From assembly GCA_949294085.1 (NCBI GenBank), contig CASFFX010000006.1:1-40255 (forward strand): a DNA stretch of 40,255 nt. Reading direction: 5' to 3'. Made by a program: the position numbers and the translations under genes. Below, in pieces: positions 23,004-31,235 of the stretch. Origin of the DNA: an uncultured bacterium (lineage in GTDB: Bacteria > Elusimicrobiota > Elusimicrobia > Elusimicrobiales > Elusimicrobiaceae). The notes beneath the pieces were generated by a model. The model was given only the letters and a program-made list of their open reading frames with translations. It ran no database searches and had not been told where the DNA came from. The first letter of the stretch is position 1. Every line of letters starts with the position of its first letter.

Positions 23004-24275
23004 TTATACAAGTTTTTCCGCCAAATCCAAGCCCGCCAGCAGGGAAGCCTCCATAAACGAGTATTCCCACCTTCCGTAGCGGCCCGCGCAAAAACACCCG
23101 CGCTTGGCCAAAGCCTGCAAGGCTTGGCGCACAGCACGTGAGCGGCGCTGATCATATACGGCGTAGGCGTATGGCAAGGTTTGCCAGAAGGAAAATAAAA
23201 CTTCGTCGTGTACATCTATTATACCTTTTTGGAGAAGCGCACTCAAAATGCGTTTTTCCGTGCGGACGGTGCGCGGCGCGGTGCCGGGCAATTCCATATA
23301 AAACGAACACGTGCCTTGGGGCGCGTTGGACGCGGCAAACGCACTTTGCTGTCCCACGCGGTAGAACGGGTCCGTTTCGTCCGGAAAATAAATCCAGCTG
23401 AAAGGCTCCGCTTGCTTGCGCACCGCCAGATTGTACACGTTCACCGGGGCGGCCGTCAGCTGCCCCGCCAAGGCTTGCAGGCGCGGTTCTCCCGCGAGCA
23501 TTTGCAAAAAAACCGGCAGCGGCAGCGTGTTGACCACGCGTTCAAAGCGGACTTCCCGCCCGTTTAATACGGCGGTTTTTCGTTTCAAATCCACTTGCGT
23601 AACTGCGGTGCGGGTGCGCAGCCCCGTCAGCCCGCGGGCCAGCGCCTGTGCCAGCGCGCCGCAGCCGCCTTGTTTGGGATAATAAAAAAACGCATTGTAG
23701 CCGTAGGCTTTGCGGGGCGGACGGCAGGCGCTTTGCAAAATTTCCTCTTCGGTCGGTAGCGGGACGAACGGACCGCACCAGTCGCACGTTAAGTCCCGCG
23801 GCGGGCGGCCCCACAGCTTGGTGTTATAGGGCCGGAAAAACAGGTCGTAGAGGCCGTCGCCAAAGGATTGGCGGCACCATTGTTCAAAATTGTGGGGAAT
23901 TCCGGTTTTCCCGCGGGCGGCCAGCAGGCCTGCCACACAGGCGTCGCGCTGGGCGGGGGGAAGCGCAAACAGGTTGGCTTGTATGGGAAACGGAATCCGG
24001 GCCGACCCCGTATAGACCCACGCTTGGCGTTTGAGGCGCTGGAGGTTGCCCCGCAATAATTTGCGGACGAGTTGGAGCCCGTACTCCGTATGCAGGTGAA
24101 GCAGGTGCCCGCTGTAATCAAACGTAAATCCGCGCACCACGCGGCTTGCGCAGAGGCCGCCGGGCTGTGCGGCGCGTTCGGCCAGCAGGTAATCTGTGCG
24201 GCCCAAAGCTTCCAGGTGGTAGGCGGTGCTTAATCCCGTCAGCCCCGCCCCCAAGATGAGGGTTTGTACGTGCAT
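23004..24275 (-). CDS. FAD-dependent oxidoreductase, UDP-galactopyranose mutase / protoporphyrinogen oxidase-like
   Basis: 423 residues. The N-terminal dinucleotide fold is clear: LILGAGLTGLSTAYHLEALG then PGGLC and FTFDYSGHLLHL. PYNTKLWGRPPRDL resembles the NYT+K+WG signature of UDP-galactopyranose mutases and related enzymes in polysaccharide clusters. The C-terminus (CFCAGRYGRWEYSFMEASLLAGLDLAE) is the second FAD contact. Substrate unknown. It begins one base after the stop of the wecA-like gene, so a role in envelope glycan synthesis is likely. No strong Shine-Dalgarno sequence; coupling to the upstream gene is expected. Confidence 0.85.
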   Translation of the reverse strand: MHVQTLILGAGLTGLSTAYHLEALGRTDYLLAERAAQPGGLCASRVVRGFTFDYSGHLLHLHTEYGLQLVRKLLRGNLQRLKRQAWVYTGSARIPFPIQANLFALPPAQRDACVAGLLAARGKTGIPHNFEQWCRQSFGDGLYDLFFRPYNTKLWGRPPRDLTCDWCGPFVPLPTEEEILQSACRPPRKAYGYNAFFYYPKQGGCGALAQALARGLTGLRTRTAVTQVDLKRKTAVLNGREVRFERVVNTLPLPVFLQMLAGEPRLQALAGQLTAAPVNVYNLAVRKQAEPFSWIYFPDETDPFYRVGQQSAFAASNAPQGTCSFYMELPGTAPRTVRTEKRILSALLQKGIIDVHDEVLFSFWQTLPYAYAVYDQRRSRAVRQALQALAKRGCFCAGRYGRWEYSFMEASLLAGLDLAEKLV

Positions 24276-24276
24276 A

Positions 24277-25299
24277 TCAGTCCGTTTTTAGGTGCAGCAG
24301 CCACAGCGTAATGACCGTCAGCGCCGCGGCCGAAAAGATGAATAAAGCCAGCGCAATCTGCACGCAGCAATGCGTGAGCGTGAAGGCTAAAATATTGAAA
24401 AACAGCCCCGCCGCCCCAAAAGCCAGCAGAATAAAAGGCGGTTTCCAGCGGAGCTTTTGCAGGCGCAGGGCGATATGATCGTTGCTCCCCTTAAGCGGGT
24501 TTTTGCCTTTTAACATCCGCGCCAGGCTTACAAACGCCGTATCAAACAGCGGTACGGCCAAAATAAACAGCGGGGCCAAAAACCCCCAGTCGGAGCGCTC
24601 GCTGTAGCCCGTGCCGATAGACAGCGCCGCAATCATAAACCCCAGAAAGGTGGAACCGCTGTCCCCCAGGAAAATTTTGCGCCGGGCGTGATTAAAAGGC
24701 CAAAAAGCCAGGCACGCCCCCAACAGCGCCAGCGCGGCAAAATTAACGTACACGTATTCCGACGGCAACGCAATCACGGCCAACCCCAGCGTGCAAATGA
24801 CGGCCTGGCTGACGCACAGCCCGTCCATAATGTCCAACAAGTTAAAAGCGTTGGTCAGCCCCACTACCCACAAAAACGTAAGCGGCCACGTAATCCAGCG
24901 CGAATCAAACGCGTGAATACACACATCGTAATAAATCAGCGCTCCCGCCGCCAGCGCCTGCACCGCCAGCTTGACCGGGACGGACACCCCTTTGGGTTTG
25001 CGCAGGTCGTCGGCCAGCCCCAGCAAAAAAATACACGCTCCGCCCAGGCAAATCCCCCGCAGGTTGTGCAGCGTCCCGCTGGGGAAAGCCGTAACCAGCC
25101 GAATCACAACCAGGCTGGCCAGCGTACCCAAAAAAATGCCGCTTCCTCCCAGCACCGGCACCGAACCCGTATGTTTTTTAAGCCCGCCCGGCACGTCTAA
25201 AAATTTTGGGGCGGCCACCCGGCGCAGCACCGGCAATGCAACTGCCGTTGTCAGGCCCGCCGTCAGCATACATACCAGATAAAGGACAAATGTTTTCAT
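24277..25299 (-). CDS. WecA/TagO-like undecaprenyl-phosphate sugar-1-phosphate transferase
   Basis: 340 residues with about ten or eleven membrane segments. Family motifs: LGLADDLRK (catalytic Asp pair), NAFNLLDIMDGLC, KIFLGDSGSTFLGF and a C-terminal SNDHIALRL. It transfers a sugar-1-phosphate, normally GlcNAc-1-P, from a UDP-sugar to undecaprenyl phosphate at the inner membrane, starting O-antigen, teichoic acid or other surface glycan. The more general WecA/TagO assignment fits better than MraY because of the motif spacing. First gene of the leftward run ending at argS. The ATG lacks a Shine-Dalgarno sequence; TATTAT ends 7 bases before it, within a promoter shared with the divergent lipoprotein. 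Confidence 0.92.
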   Translation of the reverse strand: MKTFVLYLVCMLTAGLTTAVALPVLRRVAAPKFLDVPGGLKKHTGSVPVLGGSGIFLGTLASLVVIRLVTAFPSGTLHNLRGICLGGACIFLLGLADDLRKPKGVSVPVKLAVQALAAGALIYYDVCIHAFDSRWITWPLTFLWVVGLTNAFNLLDIMDGLCVSQAVICTLGLAVIALPSEYVYVNFAALALLGACLAFWPFNHARRKIFLGDSGSTFLGFMIAALSIGTGYSERSDWGFLAPLFILAVPLFDTAFVSLARMLKGKNPLKGSNDHIALRLQKLRWKPPFILLAFGAAGLFFNILAFTLTHCCVQIALALFIFSAAALTVITLWLLHLKTD

Positions 25300-25305
25300 A
25301 ATATT

Positions 25306-25312
25306 TATAATA
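25306..25312. promoter_or_regulatory. Overlapping divergent -10 boxes of wecA-like gene and lipoprotein
   Basis: TATAAT on the + strand (25306-25311) and TATTAT on the minus strand (25312-25307) use almost the same bases in a 33-base gap. The + transcript would carry a Shine-Dalgarno sequence (AAGGAGATA); the minus transcript would start at or beside the wecA ATG. Confidence 0.5.
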
Positions 25313-25332
25313 TCATAATAAGGAGATAGGCT

Positions 25333-25962
25333 ATGTTCAAAAGAATTTTAACATTTTCCCTGGCCGTCTTGCTGGCGGCCTGCGCGGGGGGACGCGTGAA
25401 ACAAATCCCGGCGGATGTGCGGGATTATAAACGGGTGGATTTTTTTACCCAAGGGCGTACGCAGGTGGCGTTTAAGGTAACCGGGCAGATGAACGAAGAT
25501 TACATGGAAGGCGTCCTGCGGATTAAAAAAATAGGGGAGCAGGATTTTGACGTGGTGTTGATGACGGGCGCGGCCTACCGGTTGCTGCATGCCATCGTCA
25601 GCCCCGAAGGGGTGGCCTACCGCTATGTGTTCAAAGAGGCCGACACCGCCCCCGCCCGTGCGCGGGTCAGCCAGTTTTTGAATTTGCTGGTGTCGGACCC
25701 GGGGTTCTACAAAAGCCGCCGTATCAAGGACGATACCGTAACGATTACGTACCAGGGACGGGACGCCAAAGAAAAATTCTTTTACCGCAAGGGGGAGTTT
25801 TATCCGTATGCGGCCCAATCGGCGGTTCTGCTGAACACGGGGGATTTGTCTTACGAAGAGTACGCCCCGTTTGACGCAGACGGCACAGAAGAAGTGCCGC
25901 ATATGCTGATTTATAAGGACGGCGGGGTAACGCTGGATTTAACGCTCATCAGCCTGCGTTAG
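25333..25962 (+). CDS. Lipoprotein of unknown function
   Basis: 209 residues. MFKRILTFSLAVLLAAC is a signal peptide ending in a lipobox (LAAC, Cys17), followed by AGG, so the protein is probably lipid-anchored. The rest has alternating hydrophobic residues suggestive of a beta-rich fold, with no cysteines or catalytic motif; a resemblance to LolB-like half-barrels is possible but not demonstrated. Strong ribosome-binding site AAGGAGATA. Single-gene unit, divergent from the wecA-like gene and closed by its own terminator. Confidence 0.85.
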   Translation: MFKRILTFSLAVLLAACAGGRVKQIPADVRDYKRVDFFTQGRTQVAFKVTGQMNEDYMEGVLRIKKIGEQDFDVVLMTGAAYRLLHAIVSPEGVAYRYVFKEADTAPARARVSQFLNLLVSDPGFYKSRRIKDDTVTITYQGRDAKEKFFYRKGEFYPYAAQSAVLLNTGDLSYEEYAPFDADGTEEVPHMLIYKDGGVTLDLTLISLR

Positions 25963-25977
25963 GCCGAGATGAAATTC

Positions 25978-26010
25978 AAAAAGGGGGCTTTTTAATGAGC
26001 CCCTTTTTTT
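25978..26010. terminator. Bidirectional terminator between lipoprotein and flippase
   Basis: GGGGCT (25984-25989) and AGCCCC (25998-26003), preceded by A5 and followed by T7. Serves the lipoprotein and the convergent flippase. Confidence 0.88.
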
Positions 26011-26032
26011 GATGGAAAAACAGCGCCTGCCG

Positions 26033-27481
26033 TTACGGCAGGACACGCGGCGCGGCCGGTTTGCGCGGGCGCAAAATGAGCCACATCCACAGCGGATAGA
26101 GCGTGAGTAACAAAATTTTGGTGCCCAGCCCCACCCACAGGATGCCGTTCTGCGCCGTGCGGCACAGAAGCGCCGTTGCCAGGCACACCAACGCCATGGC
26201 GGCTAATTTTTTGTATTCATAGCGGATAGGATATACTTTTTGCGTGAAAGTAAACAACGCCCCAGCCATGGCTGCATAACTTAGCGCCACCGCCCAGCCG
26301 GCGCCCGTAATGCCCAGGTGCGGCACGAGCGTGAGGTTGGTGGTAATGCTGACGGCGGCCCCCAACAGCGTAATCCACATCAGCACGCGGGTTTTTTTCG
26401 TCAGTACCGGGCCCACCATAAAGTTGATGTAGAGCCCGTAGAAAAAATACCCCGTCAGCACCAGCGGGATGACGGAAAGCCCGCTCCAATATGCCGGGCT
26501 GATGAGGTGAAAATCGCCGAAAATACGGCTTTGAATAATGGGCGGCATCAGGAGTGCAAGCCCCAGCAAAAACCAGCTTCCCAAGGCAAAAAAGTACGAC
26601 AGTACGCTGGCAAACGTGGCTTTGGCGTCGGGATCTTTGGCGTGGGACAAAAAGAACGGCCGCCAGGCTTGGTCAAACATAGACACAAGCAACATCATAA
26701 ACACCCCAATCTTAAAGTTTGCCTGATACACCCCCACCTGTTCCAGCCCGGCCAGGTGTACCAAAATGGGTTTATCAATCACGCTGACCAGCAAACTGGC
26801 CAGCCCCGCCGGCACAAACGGCCACGCAAAGCGCAGCATATCGGCATACAGCATGCGGTTGAACCCACAAAATCCGCCCCGCAGTTCGCGCCACACGACT
26901 GGCGAGAGCAACACAAGCGACGCCAGCGAACCGAAAATATTGGCCCACAAAATAGACGCAATCCCTTTATGCAAGTAGGCAATAAATACGATGTTGCCCA
27001 GCACGTTAACGACGATAGACACCGTTCGCACCCCGGCAAAATACCAAGGCCGCCGTTCCAGGCGCAGCTTGGTGAACGGAATCATATTCAGTACGTCCAA
27101 AAACAGCACCCATACCGCCAAATGCACCATATAGGCGTGTTCGCTTCCGATGCCAATCAGCGCCGCAAACGGCTTGGCAAACACCCATAGCAGGACCGAC
27201 AAGAACACGCCGTTCGCCAGTACTCCGTAGAAACAATGCTGGAATACTTCCGTTTTGTTTTCCTGTTCGCTGGCGAAACGAAGGTAGCTTTGGTCCATGC
27301 CGAACAGAAACACGACGTTGAGCAAGGCCACTACGGCAAACGTGGTGGCTATGACGCCATACTGCCCCGGAAGCAGATAATACGTGTAGAAAGGAACCAG
27401 ACAAAAATTTAACAGCCGCGCCAATACGGTGGAGGTGCCGTAAATCAGCGTTTCTTTGCCCAGACGTTTTAGATTAGCCAT
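26033..27481 (-). CDS. Wzx-like polysaccharide flippase (MATE/MOP superfamily)
   Basis: 482 residues with about 12-14 membrane segments. The N-terminus MANLKRLGKETLIYGTSTVL and LLNFCLVPFYTYYLLPGQYG is typical of O-antigen / polysaccharide exporters that flip lipid-linked oligosaccharides across the inner membrane. Start taken at 27481; a TTG start at 27514 lies inside a terminator hairpin. No Shine-Dalgarno sequence precedes the ATG, and the T-run of that hairpin ends only a few bases upstream. It fits functionally with the wecA-like gene about 1 kb away on the same strand. Confidence 0.88.
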   Translation of the reverse strand: MANLKRLGKETLIYGTSTVLARLLNFCLVPFYTYYLLPGQYGVIATTFAVVALLNVVFLFGMDQSYLRFASEQENKTEVFQHCFYGVLANGVFLSVLLWVFAKPFAALIGIGSEHAYMVHLAVWVLFLDVLNMIPFTKLRLERRPWYFAGVRTVSIVVNVLGNIVFIAYLHKGIASILWANIFGSLASLVLLSPVVWRELRGGFCGFNRMLYADMLRFAWPFVPAGLASLLVSVIDKPILVHLAGLEQVGVYQANFKIGVFMMLLVSMFDQAWRPFFLSHAKDPDAKATFASVLSYFFALGSWFLLGLALLMPPIIQSRIFGDFHLISPAYWSGLSVIPLVLTGYFFYGLYINFMVGPVLTKKTRVLMWITLLGAAVSITTNLTLVPHLGITGAGWAVALSYAAMAGALFTFTQKVYPIRYEYKKLAAMALVCLATALLCRTAQNGILWVGLGTKILLLTLYPLWMWLILRPRKPAAPRVLP

Positions 27482-27484
27482 ACA

Positions 27485-27531
27485 CAAAAAAGTCCGCGCG
27501 GCCAATCGCTCCAAGCGTTCGGCCGCGCGGA
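27485..27531 (-). terminator. Strong hairpin with T-run just before the flippase start
   Basis: TCCGCGCGGCC (27493-27503) pairs perfectly with GGCCGCGCGGA (27521-27531), with an inner AACGCT/AGCGAT stem. On the minus strand it is followed by C and T6 (27490-27485), and the flippase ATG lies at 27481. It should end the purine nucleoside phosphorylase transcript, or act as an attenuator. Confidence 0.8.
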
Positions 27532-27538
27532 AGAATCC

Positions 27539-28360
27539 TTATAATTTTACAAACAGAATTTCCAACAGTTTTTTGAATTTTCCTTCAATTTTTTTGGTTT
27601 CGCTGATGGTCTGCGCGTGCGAAAGCGGATGCTTTTCAATGCCGCAGCCCATATTGCTCACCCACGCCAGCCCCAATACGGCAATACCGCATTGGCGGGC
27701 CACCAGCACTTCCGGCACGACGGACATTCCCACCACCGTAGCACCCCATTTTTTGAACATTTGGATTTCGGCCGGTGTTTCAAAGTTCGGGCCCGTCGTA
27801 GCCAAATAGACCCCTTCCCGCGCGTTGACGGCCGCTTTTTTGGCCGCGGCCAGCGCCGTTTTGCGCATGGTTTTATCGTACGCTTCGGACAGGTCAAAGA
27901 ACATCGGGCCGAAGGCCGGGTCGTGGTTGCCGATGAGCGGGTTATTGCACATAAAATTGATGTGGTCTTTTAATACGCACAGAGAGCCCGGTTTTAATTT
28001 CAAATCCATAGAGCCTACCGCCGCCGAAACGAGCAGTTTTTCTACTCCCAGCATTTTTAACGTGCGGATAGAGATGGCCAAATCCTTCATGGGATGCCCT
28101 TCGTAATAATGGAAACGCCCCTGCATGACCACAATGTTGCGGCCTTTATATACCCCAAAAATCAAGTTGCCGCTGTGCCCCGGCACGGTGCTTTGCAAAA
28201 AGCCCGGAATAGACGTATAAGGTACTTTAATTTCTTTTTCCAAGGGCGGAATAGAGCCCGCCAAGCCAGAGCCCGTGATTAAGGCGATTTCCGGTTTGAA
28301 GTTTTTGGTCTTTTTGTTTAGAAAAGCGGCTGCTTTTTTTATTTGCGCCAGTTGGGTCAT
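27539..28360 (-). CDS. Purine nucleoside phosphorylase, trimeric type
   Basis: 273 residues. Splits inosine or guanosine with phosphate to the free base and ribose-1-phosphate. Motifs: ALITGSGLAG, VPGHSGNLIFG (phosphate-binding His), QGRFHYYEGHPM, GPNFETPAEIQMFKKWG, GMSVVPEVLVARQCG and VSNMGCGI near the base-binding Asn. It could also be a methylthioinosine-type relative; the YEGHPM and SNMGCGI segments fit the PNP II family. GGAGGAG is the ribosome-binding site. The hairpin beyond its stop separates it from the flippase. Follows yraN by 20 bases. Confidence 0.94.
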   Translation of the reverse strand: MTQLAQIKKAAAFLNKKTKNFKPEIALITGSGLAGSIPPLEKEIKVPYTSIPGFLQSTVPGHSGNLIFGVYKGRNIVVMQGRFHYYEGHPMKDLAISIRTLKMLGVEKLLVSAAVGSMDLKLKPGSLCVLKDHINFMCNNPLIGNHDPAFGPMFFDLSEAYDKTMRKTALAAAKKAAVNAREGVYLATTGPNFETPAEIQMFKKWGATVVGMSVVPEVLVARQCGIAVLGLAWVSNMGCGIEKHPLSHAQTISETKKIEGKFKKLLEILFVKL

Positions 28361-28380
28361 AATCTCCTCCGTAGGGAATT

Positions 28381-28740
28381 TTATAACGTCGTGCGCGGGG
28401 GGAAGAACGCGTTTTTAATGTGTTCAATCCGCTCCGGCAGGACGCACAGCACGTCAAATCTTATACTATCAAATTTTAAGCCCTTTTCTTGCACATACCG
28501 CAGGGCCGTTTGGGCAATGCGCCTTTGCTTGGCCGGCGTAACGGCGCCCAACGGGCCGCCATAGGCTTCGTACGAACGGGTTTTTACCTCGGCAAACACC
28601 AGGGTGTCTCCGTCGGCGGCGATGAGGTCTATCTCCCCGCCGCGCGCGTGAAAATTGCGGTCCAGAATACGGCAGCCGTGTTGCTGCAAAAAAACGGCGG
28701 CGCGGTTTTCGCCTTCTTTGCCGCGGGAAACGGACGTCAT
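28381..28740 (-). CDS. YraN-family (UPF0102) nuclease-like protein
   Basis: 119 residues, standard size. RGKEGENRAAVFLQQHG at the N-terminus and GGEIDLIAADGDTLVFAEVKTR contain the Asp and Glu-x-Lys of the PD-(D/E)XK nuclease fold. The family is widely conserved next to rnhB, as here, and is thought to act in DNA processing, but its cellular role is uncertain. Its ATG overlaps the rnhB stop by 4 bases. Confidence 0.94.
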   Translation of the reverse strand: MTSVSRGKEGENRAAVFLQQHGCRILDRNFHARGGEIDLIAADGDTLVFAEVKTRSYEAYGGPLGAVTPAKQRRIAQTALRYVQEKGLKFDSIRFDVLCVLPERIEHIKNAFFPPRTTL

Positions 28741-29378
28741 GGCAGAATAGAGGGCGTGAGCAATTTGCGCACCGGGGCAAAAGTGCGGCGGTGTTCGCGG
28801 CAGGGGCCCAATTCCCGCAGCGCTTGCAAATGTTTGGCGGTGCCGTAGCCTTTGTGTCCGGCAAAGCCGTAGCCCGGGTACAGTTTATCCAGCAAATTCA
28901 TATAGTGGTCCCGCGTTACTTTGGCAATGATGCTGGCCGCCGCAATGGCGAGGGATTTGGCGTCCCCGTCTATAATCGGTTCCTGCGGCAGCCGCAGACC
29001 GGCCGCCGGATAAGGCCCGTCCACCAGGGCAATGGCGTGCGGCAAATTCAGAAATTTTTGCGCCGCGCGGCGCATGGCCAAAAAGGTGGCCTGCAAAATG
29101 TTCAAACGGTCTATTTCCGCCGCGGAGGCATAGCCAATGCCGTAGGCAATTTCGGCGCGGATGAGGCGGTGAAAGATTGCTTCGCGTTTTTTTTCGGTTA
29201 GTTTTTTACTGTCGTTTACGTCGGAAAAATCGTGGGAAAGCGCCGGCGGGATAAAGCAGGCACACGCTACCACCGGGCCCGCCAAAGGGCCGCGGCCGGC
29301 TTCGTCTATGCCAACGAGGCAGTTGGCTTCCAGACGAATCGCCTGTTGTTTGTCAAATTCCTGTAACGGGGTAGCCAT
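28737..29378 (-). CDS. rnhB: Ribonuclease HII
   Basis: 213 residues. Cleaves RNA of RNA-DNA hybrids and single ribonucleotides in DNA. LVGIDEAGRGPLAGPVVA gives catalytic Asp25 and Glu26; NDSKKLTEKKRE, ALVDGPYP and GDAKSLAIAAASIIAKVTRD follow, supplying the remaining acidic residues. Overlaps yraN by 4 bases. The ATG has no Shine-Dalgarno sequence; an extended -10 (TGATATAAT) ends 6 bases before it, suggesting a leaderless start. Confidence 0.96.
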   Translation of the reverse strand: MATPLQEFDKQQAIRLEANCLVGIDEAGRGPLAGPVVACACFIPPALSHDFSDVNDSKKLTEKKREAIFHRLIRAEIAYGIGYASAAEIDRLNILQATFLAMRRAAQKFLNLPHAIALVDGPYPAAGLRLPQEPIIDGDAKSLAIAAASIIAKVTRDHYMNLLDKLYPGYGFAGHKGYGTAKHLQALRELGPCREHRRTFAPVRKLLTPSILP

Positions 29379-29384
29379 AAATTT

Positions 29385-29390
29385 ATTATA
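29385..29390 (-). promoter_or_regulatory. -10 box of rnhB, 6 bases before ATG
   Basis: TATAAT on the minus strand, with TGA directly before it, then AAATTT and ATG at 29378. Confidence 0.6.
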
Positions 29391-29415
29391 TCACGAATTG
29401 CCGGGTAAACGTCCG

Positions 29416-30630
29416 TCAGAAAATCGGCGCTTCCTTGACCTTGATGTGGTCGTTCCCTTTGAAATACTGCAGGGGCTTTAACACCATTTCATTGTACAGA
29501 AATTCCTGCCGATGGCGCGCGGGCAGATTGGCCGGCGCCGTGAGCGGGATGGATAAATTGAAATGGACGGTTTCTTCCACTTGTTTGCCGTCTTTAGTCG
29601 TGATGACGGAGGTTTGCATTTCATTTAAGTGAATATGCAGCCGCTCCGGGTAGGAGTACTCGTGCTCCGTAATGCGCAGCCAGACGCTTTTGTCTTCGTT
29701 ATAAATAGACATGGCGCGCGACTCCCGGTCAAACAGTACCGTCAGTTTGTTTTTGGGGTGATCCCCATTGAGCAAATAGCGGTACAAATTGGGCAGGTAT
29801 TCAAAGGGCCCGTTGTAGCGGAAGATCGGGAATAAGCCGGTTTTGCCTACTGGAAACCTGCTTTGGGCGTTGATGTGGCGGATAAAAGCCTCGCGTTGGT
29901 GGGGATTTAATTTCCGCTCAAACGAGAACGCCAGCCACGACGGGTTGAACGTAGAGGGCGTTAATTTGCCAATGTTTTTGATATAGCGCATGCGGAGCCC
30001 CTGCGTGGGTGAATTGGGCGCAAAGGCCGCCCGGAAGTTTTCTTTGTTTTCGGCCAAAAATACCATGCGTTTCATAAGGCGCAGTTCCAAATCGCGGTTG
30101 TGCAGCTTTTCCACGTGTTTGAATAAGTCGCGCAGGTGGGGCGTAAAAATGGCAAAATTCTTTTTGTAATAATTGGAAGCATACAGCGAAAAGAAATGAC
30201 GCCCGGGGAAGGAATCTTCCAGGTCCCACACAATATACAGCGCGCGGATGGGGTTGGGGTTGTTTTTGGCAATGATTTCAATGCGCTCTACCGGGTCAAA
30301 AGGAAGCCGCGCCGCCGGACCGTGAAAGCGACCGCGAGGGGAGATGACTTCGCGGGTGCGGCGGGAAATTTCTTCAATTCTTCTTTGCGTGTTTTGGCGT
30401 TGCTGGCGGAGGGCTTGCTCGGTGGATCGGGTGGCCCCGGAGATTTGGCTGGCCGAGCGGAGCGTGGCCGAAAGGTTGTTTTGCCTCACACGGATGGTAT
30501 TTGGGGTTTTGCCCTTGCCCATCGCTTTGGTTACTATTTCTGCCTTGTTTTGGGCATAGACGGGCGGCAACGCTCCTACGGAAAACGCTGCCAAGAACAC
30601 AGTAAGTTTAAGCAAGAAGAATTTTTTCAT
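29416..30630 (-). CDS. Exported protein of unknown function
   Basis: 404 residues from the ATG at 30630, chosen because it gives a signal peptide (MKKFFLLKLTVFLAAFSVGA, cut after VYA at residue 26). Residues 30-105 are basic and Arg/Gln-rich (ALRQQRQNTQRRIEEISRR), likely helical. The rest is globular, with aromatic-rich stretches (RHFFSLYASNYYKKNF, FPIFRYNGPFEYLPNLYRYL) and beta-like segments; no cysteine, no known catalytic motif. Unrecognised. TATGAT at 30637-30642 ends 6 bases before the ATG and no Shine-Dalgarno sequence is present. Confidence 0.8.
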   Translation of the reverse strand: MKKFFLLKLTVFLAAFSVGALPPVYAQNKAEIVTKAMGKGKTPNTIRVRQNNLSATLRSASQISGATRSTEQALRQQRQNTQRRIEEISRRTREVISPRGRFHGPAARLPFDPVERIEIIAKNNPNPIRALYIVWDLEDSFPGRHFFSLYASNYYKKNFAIFTPHLRDLFKHVEKLHNRDLELRLMKRMVFLAENKENFRAAFAPNSPTQGLRMRYIKNIGKLTPSTFNPSWLAFSFERKLNPHQREAFIRHINAQSRFPVGKTGLFPIFRYNGPFEYLPNLYRYLLNGDHPKNKLTVLFDRESRAMSIYNEDKSVWLRITEHEYSYPERLHIHLNEMQTSVITTKDGKQVEETVHFNLSIPLTAPANLPARHRQEFLYNEMVLKPLQYFKGNDHIKVKEAPIF

Positions 30631-30770
30631 ATACATATCATAATAAGAAGCAAGTTTGAAAAACAGGGTCAAAAGACCTATTTTTCGCTTAGGTCCCGTG
30701 TGAAGTGCGTATTTTTCGTCGGAGAGCGGCGGCTTTTGGGCGTCAGTACCTGCGGGCAAGGCTTTTATAA

Positions 30771-30801
30771 AAAACCCCCGCGGGACTAGTAACCGCGGGG
30801 G
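30771..30801 (-). terminator. Terminator of the fmt-rplS operon
   Basis: CCCCCGCGG (30775-30783) and CCGCGGGGG (30793-30801) pair around 9 bases; on the minus strand T4 and more T-rich sequence follow. It lies 31 bases after the rplS stop. Confidence 0.9.
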
Positions 30802-30831
30802 TATTCGGAGTTTGTTATTCCGTTAGGATAA

Positions 30832-31230
30832 CTATTTCGCCTCTTGAGCGGCTTCGGCGGCCGGAGCTTCGGCTTCACCCGTGGCAGGAACCACTTTCTT
30901 CAGTTCCTGCAAGCGGGCGGCTTTACCGGAGAGTTTGGTCAAGTAGTTAAGCTTGGCTCTTCTGACCTTGCCGACTTTCAATACTTCAATGCTGTCCACG
31001 CGGGGGGAGTGAATCGGGAAAATGCGTTCCACGCCCACGCCAAAAGAGATTTTGCGCACGGTGAACGTTTCGCTGATTCCGCTTCCTCTGCGGGCGATAA
31101 CCACGCCGTCAAAAGCCTGAAGTCTTTCGTTGTCACCTTCAACAACTTTCACTTTCACTCTGACGGTGTCGCCGGCTTTGAAAACCGGAACATTGGTTTT
31201 GAGATTGTGTTTAATTTCGTTGATATTCAT
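30832..31230 (-). CDS. rplS: 50S ribosomal protein L19
   Basis: 132 residues. [60 protein letters not shown] and VRRAKLNYL are L19 landmarks; it sits at the 30S-50S interface. The last 20 residues (Ala/Glu-rich after KVVPATGE) extend beyond the usual end. GGAGGAAG precedes the ATG. Last gene of the operon, 5 bases after trmD. Confidence 0.98.
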   Translation of the reverse strand: MNINEIKHNLKTNVPVFKAGDTVRVKVKVVEGDNERLQAFDGVVIARRGSGISETFTVRKISFGVGVERIFPIHSPRVDSIEVLKVGKVRRAKLNYLTKLSGKAARLQELKKVVPATGEAEAPAAEAAQEAK

Positions 31231-31235
31231 AAAAC

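Noticed and set aside
22998..23008. TATAAT before nadD as a promoter
   Set aside because: It overlaps the oxidoreductase stop codon, lacks a -35, and nadD has a good Shine-Dalgarno sequence that would be lost or cut in such a transcript; operon read-through is simpler.
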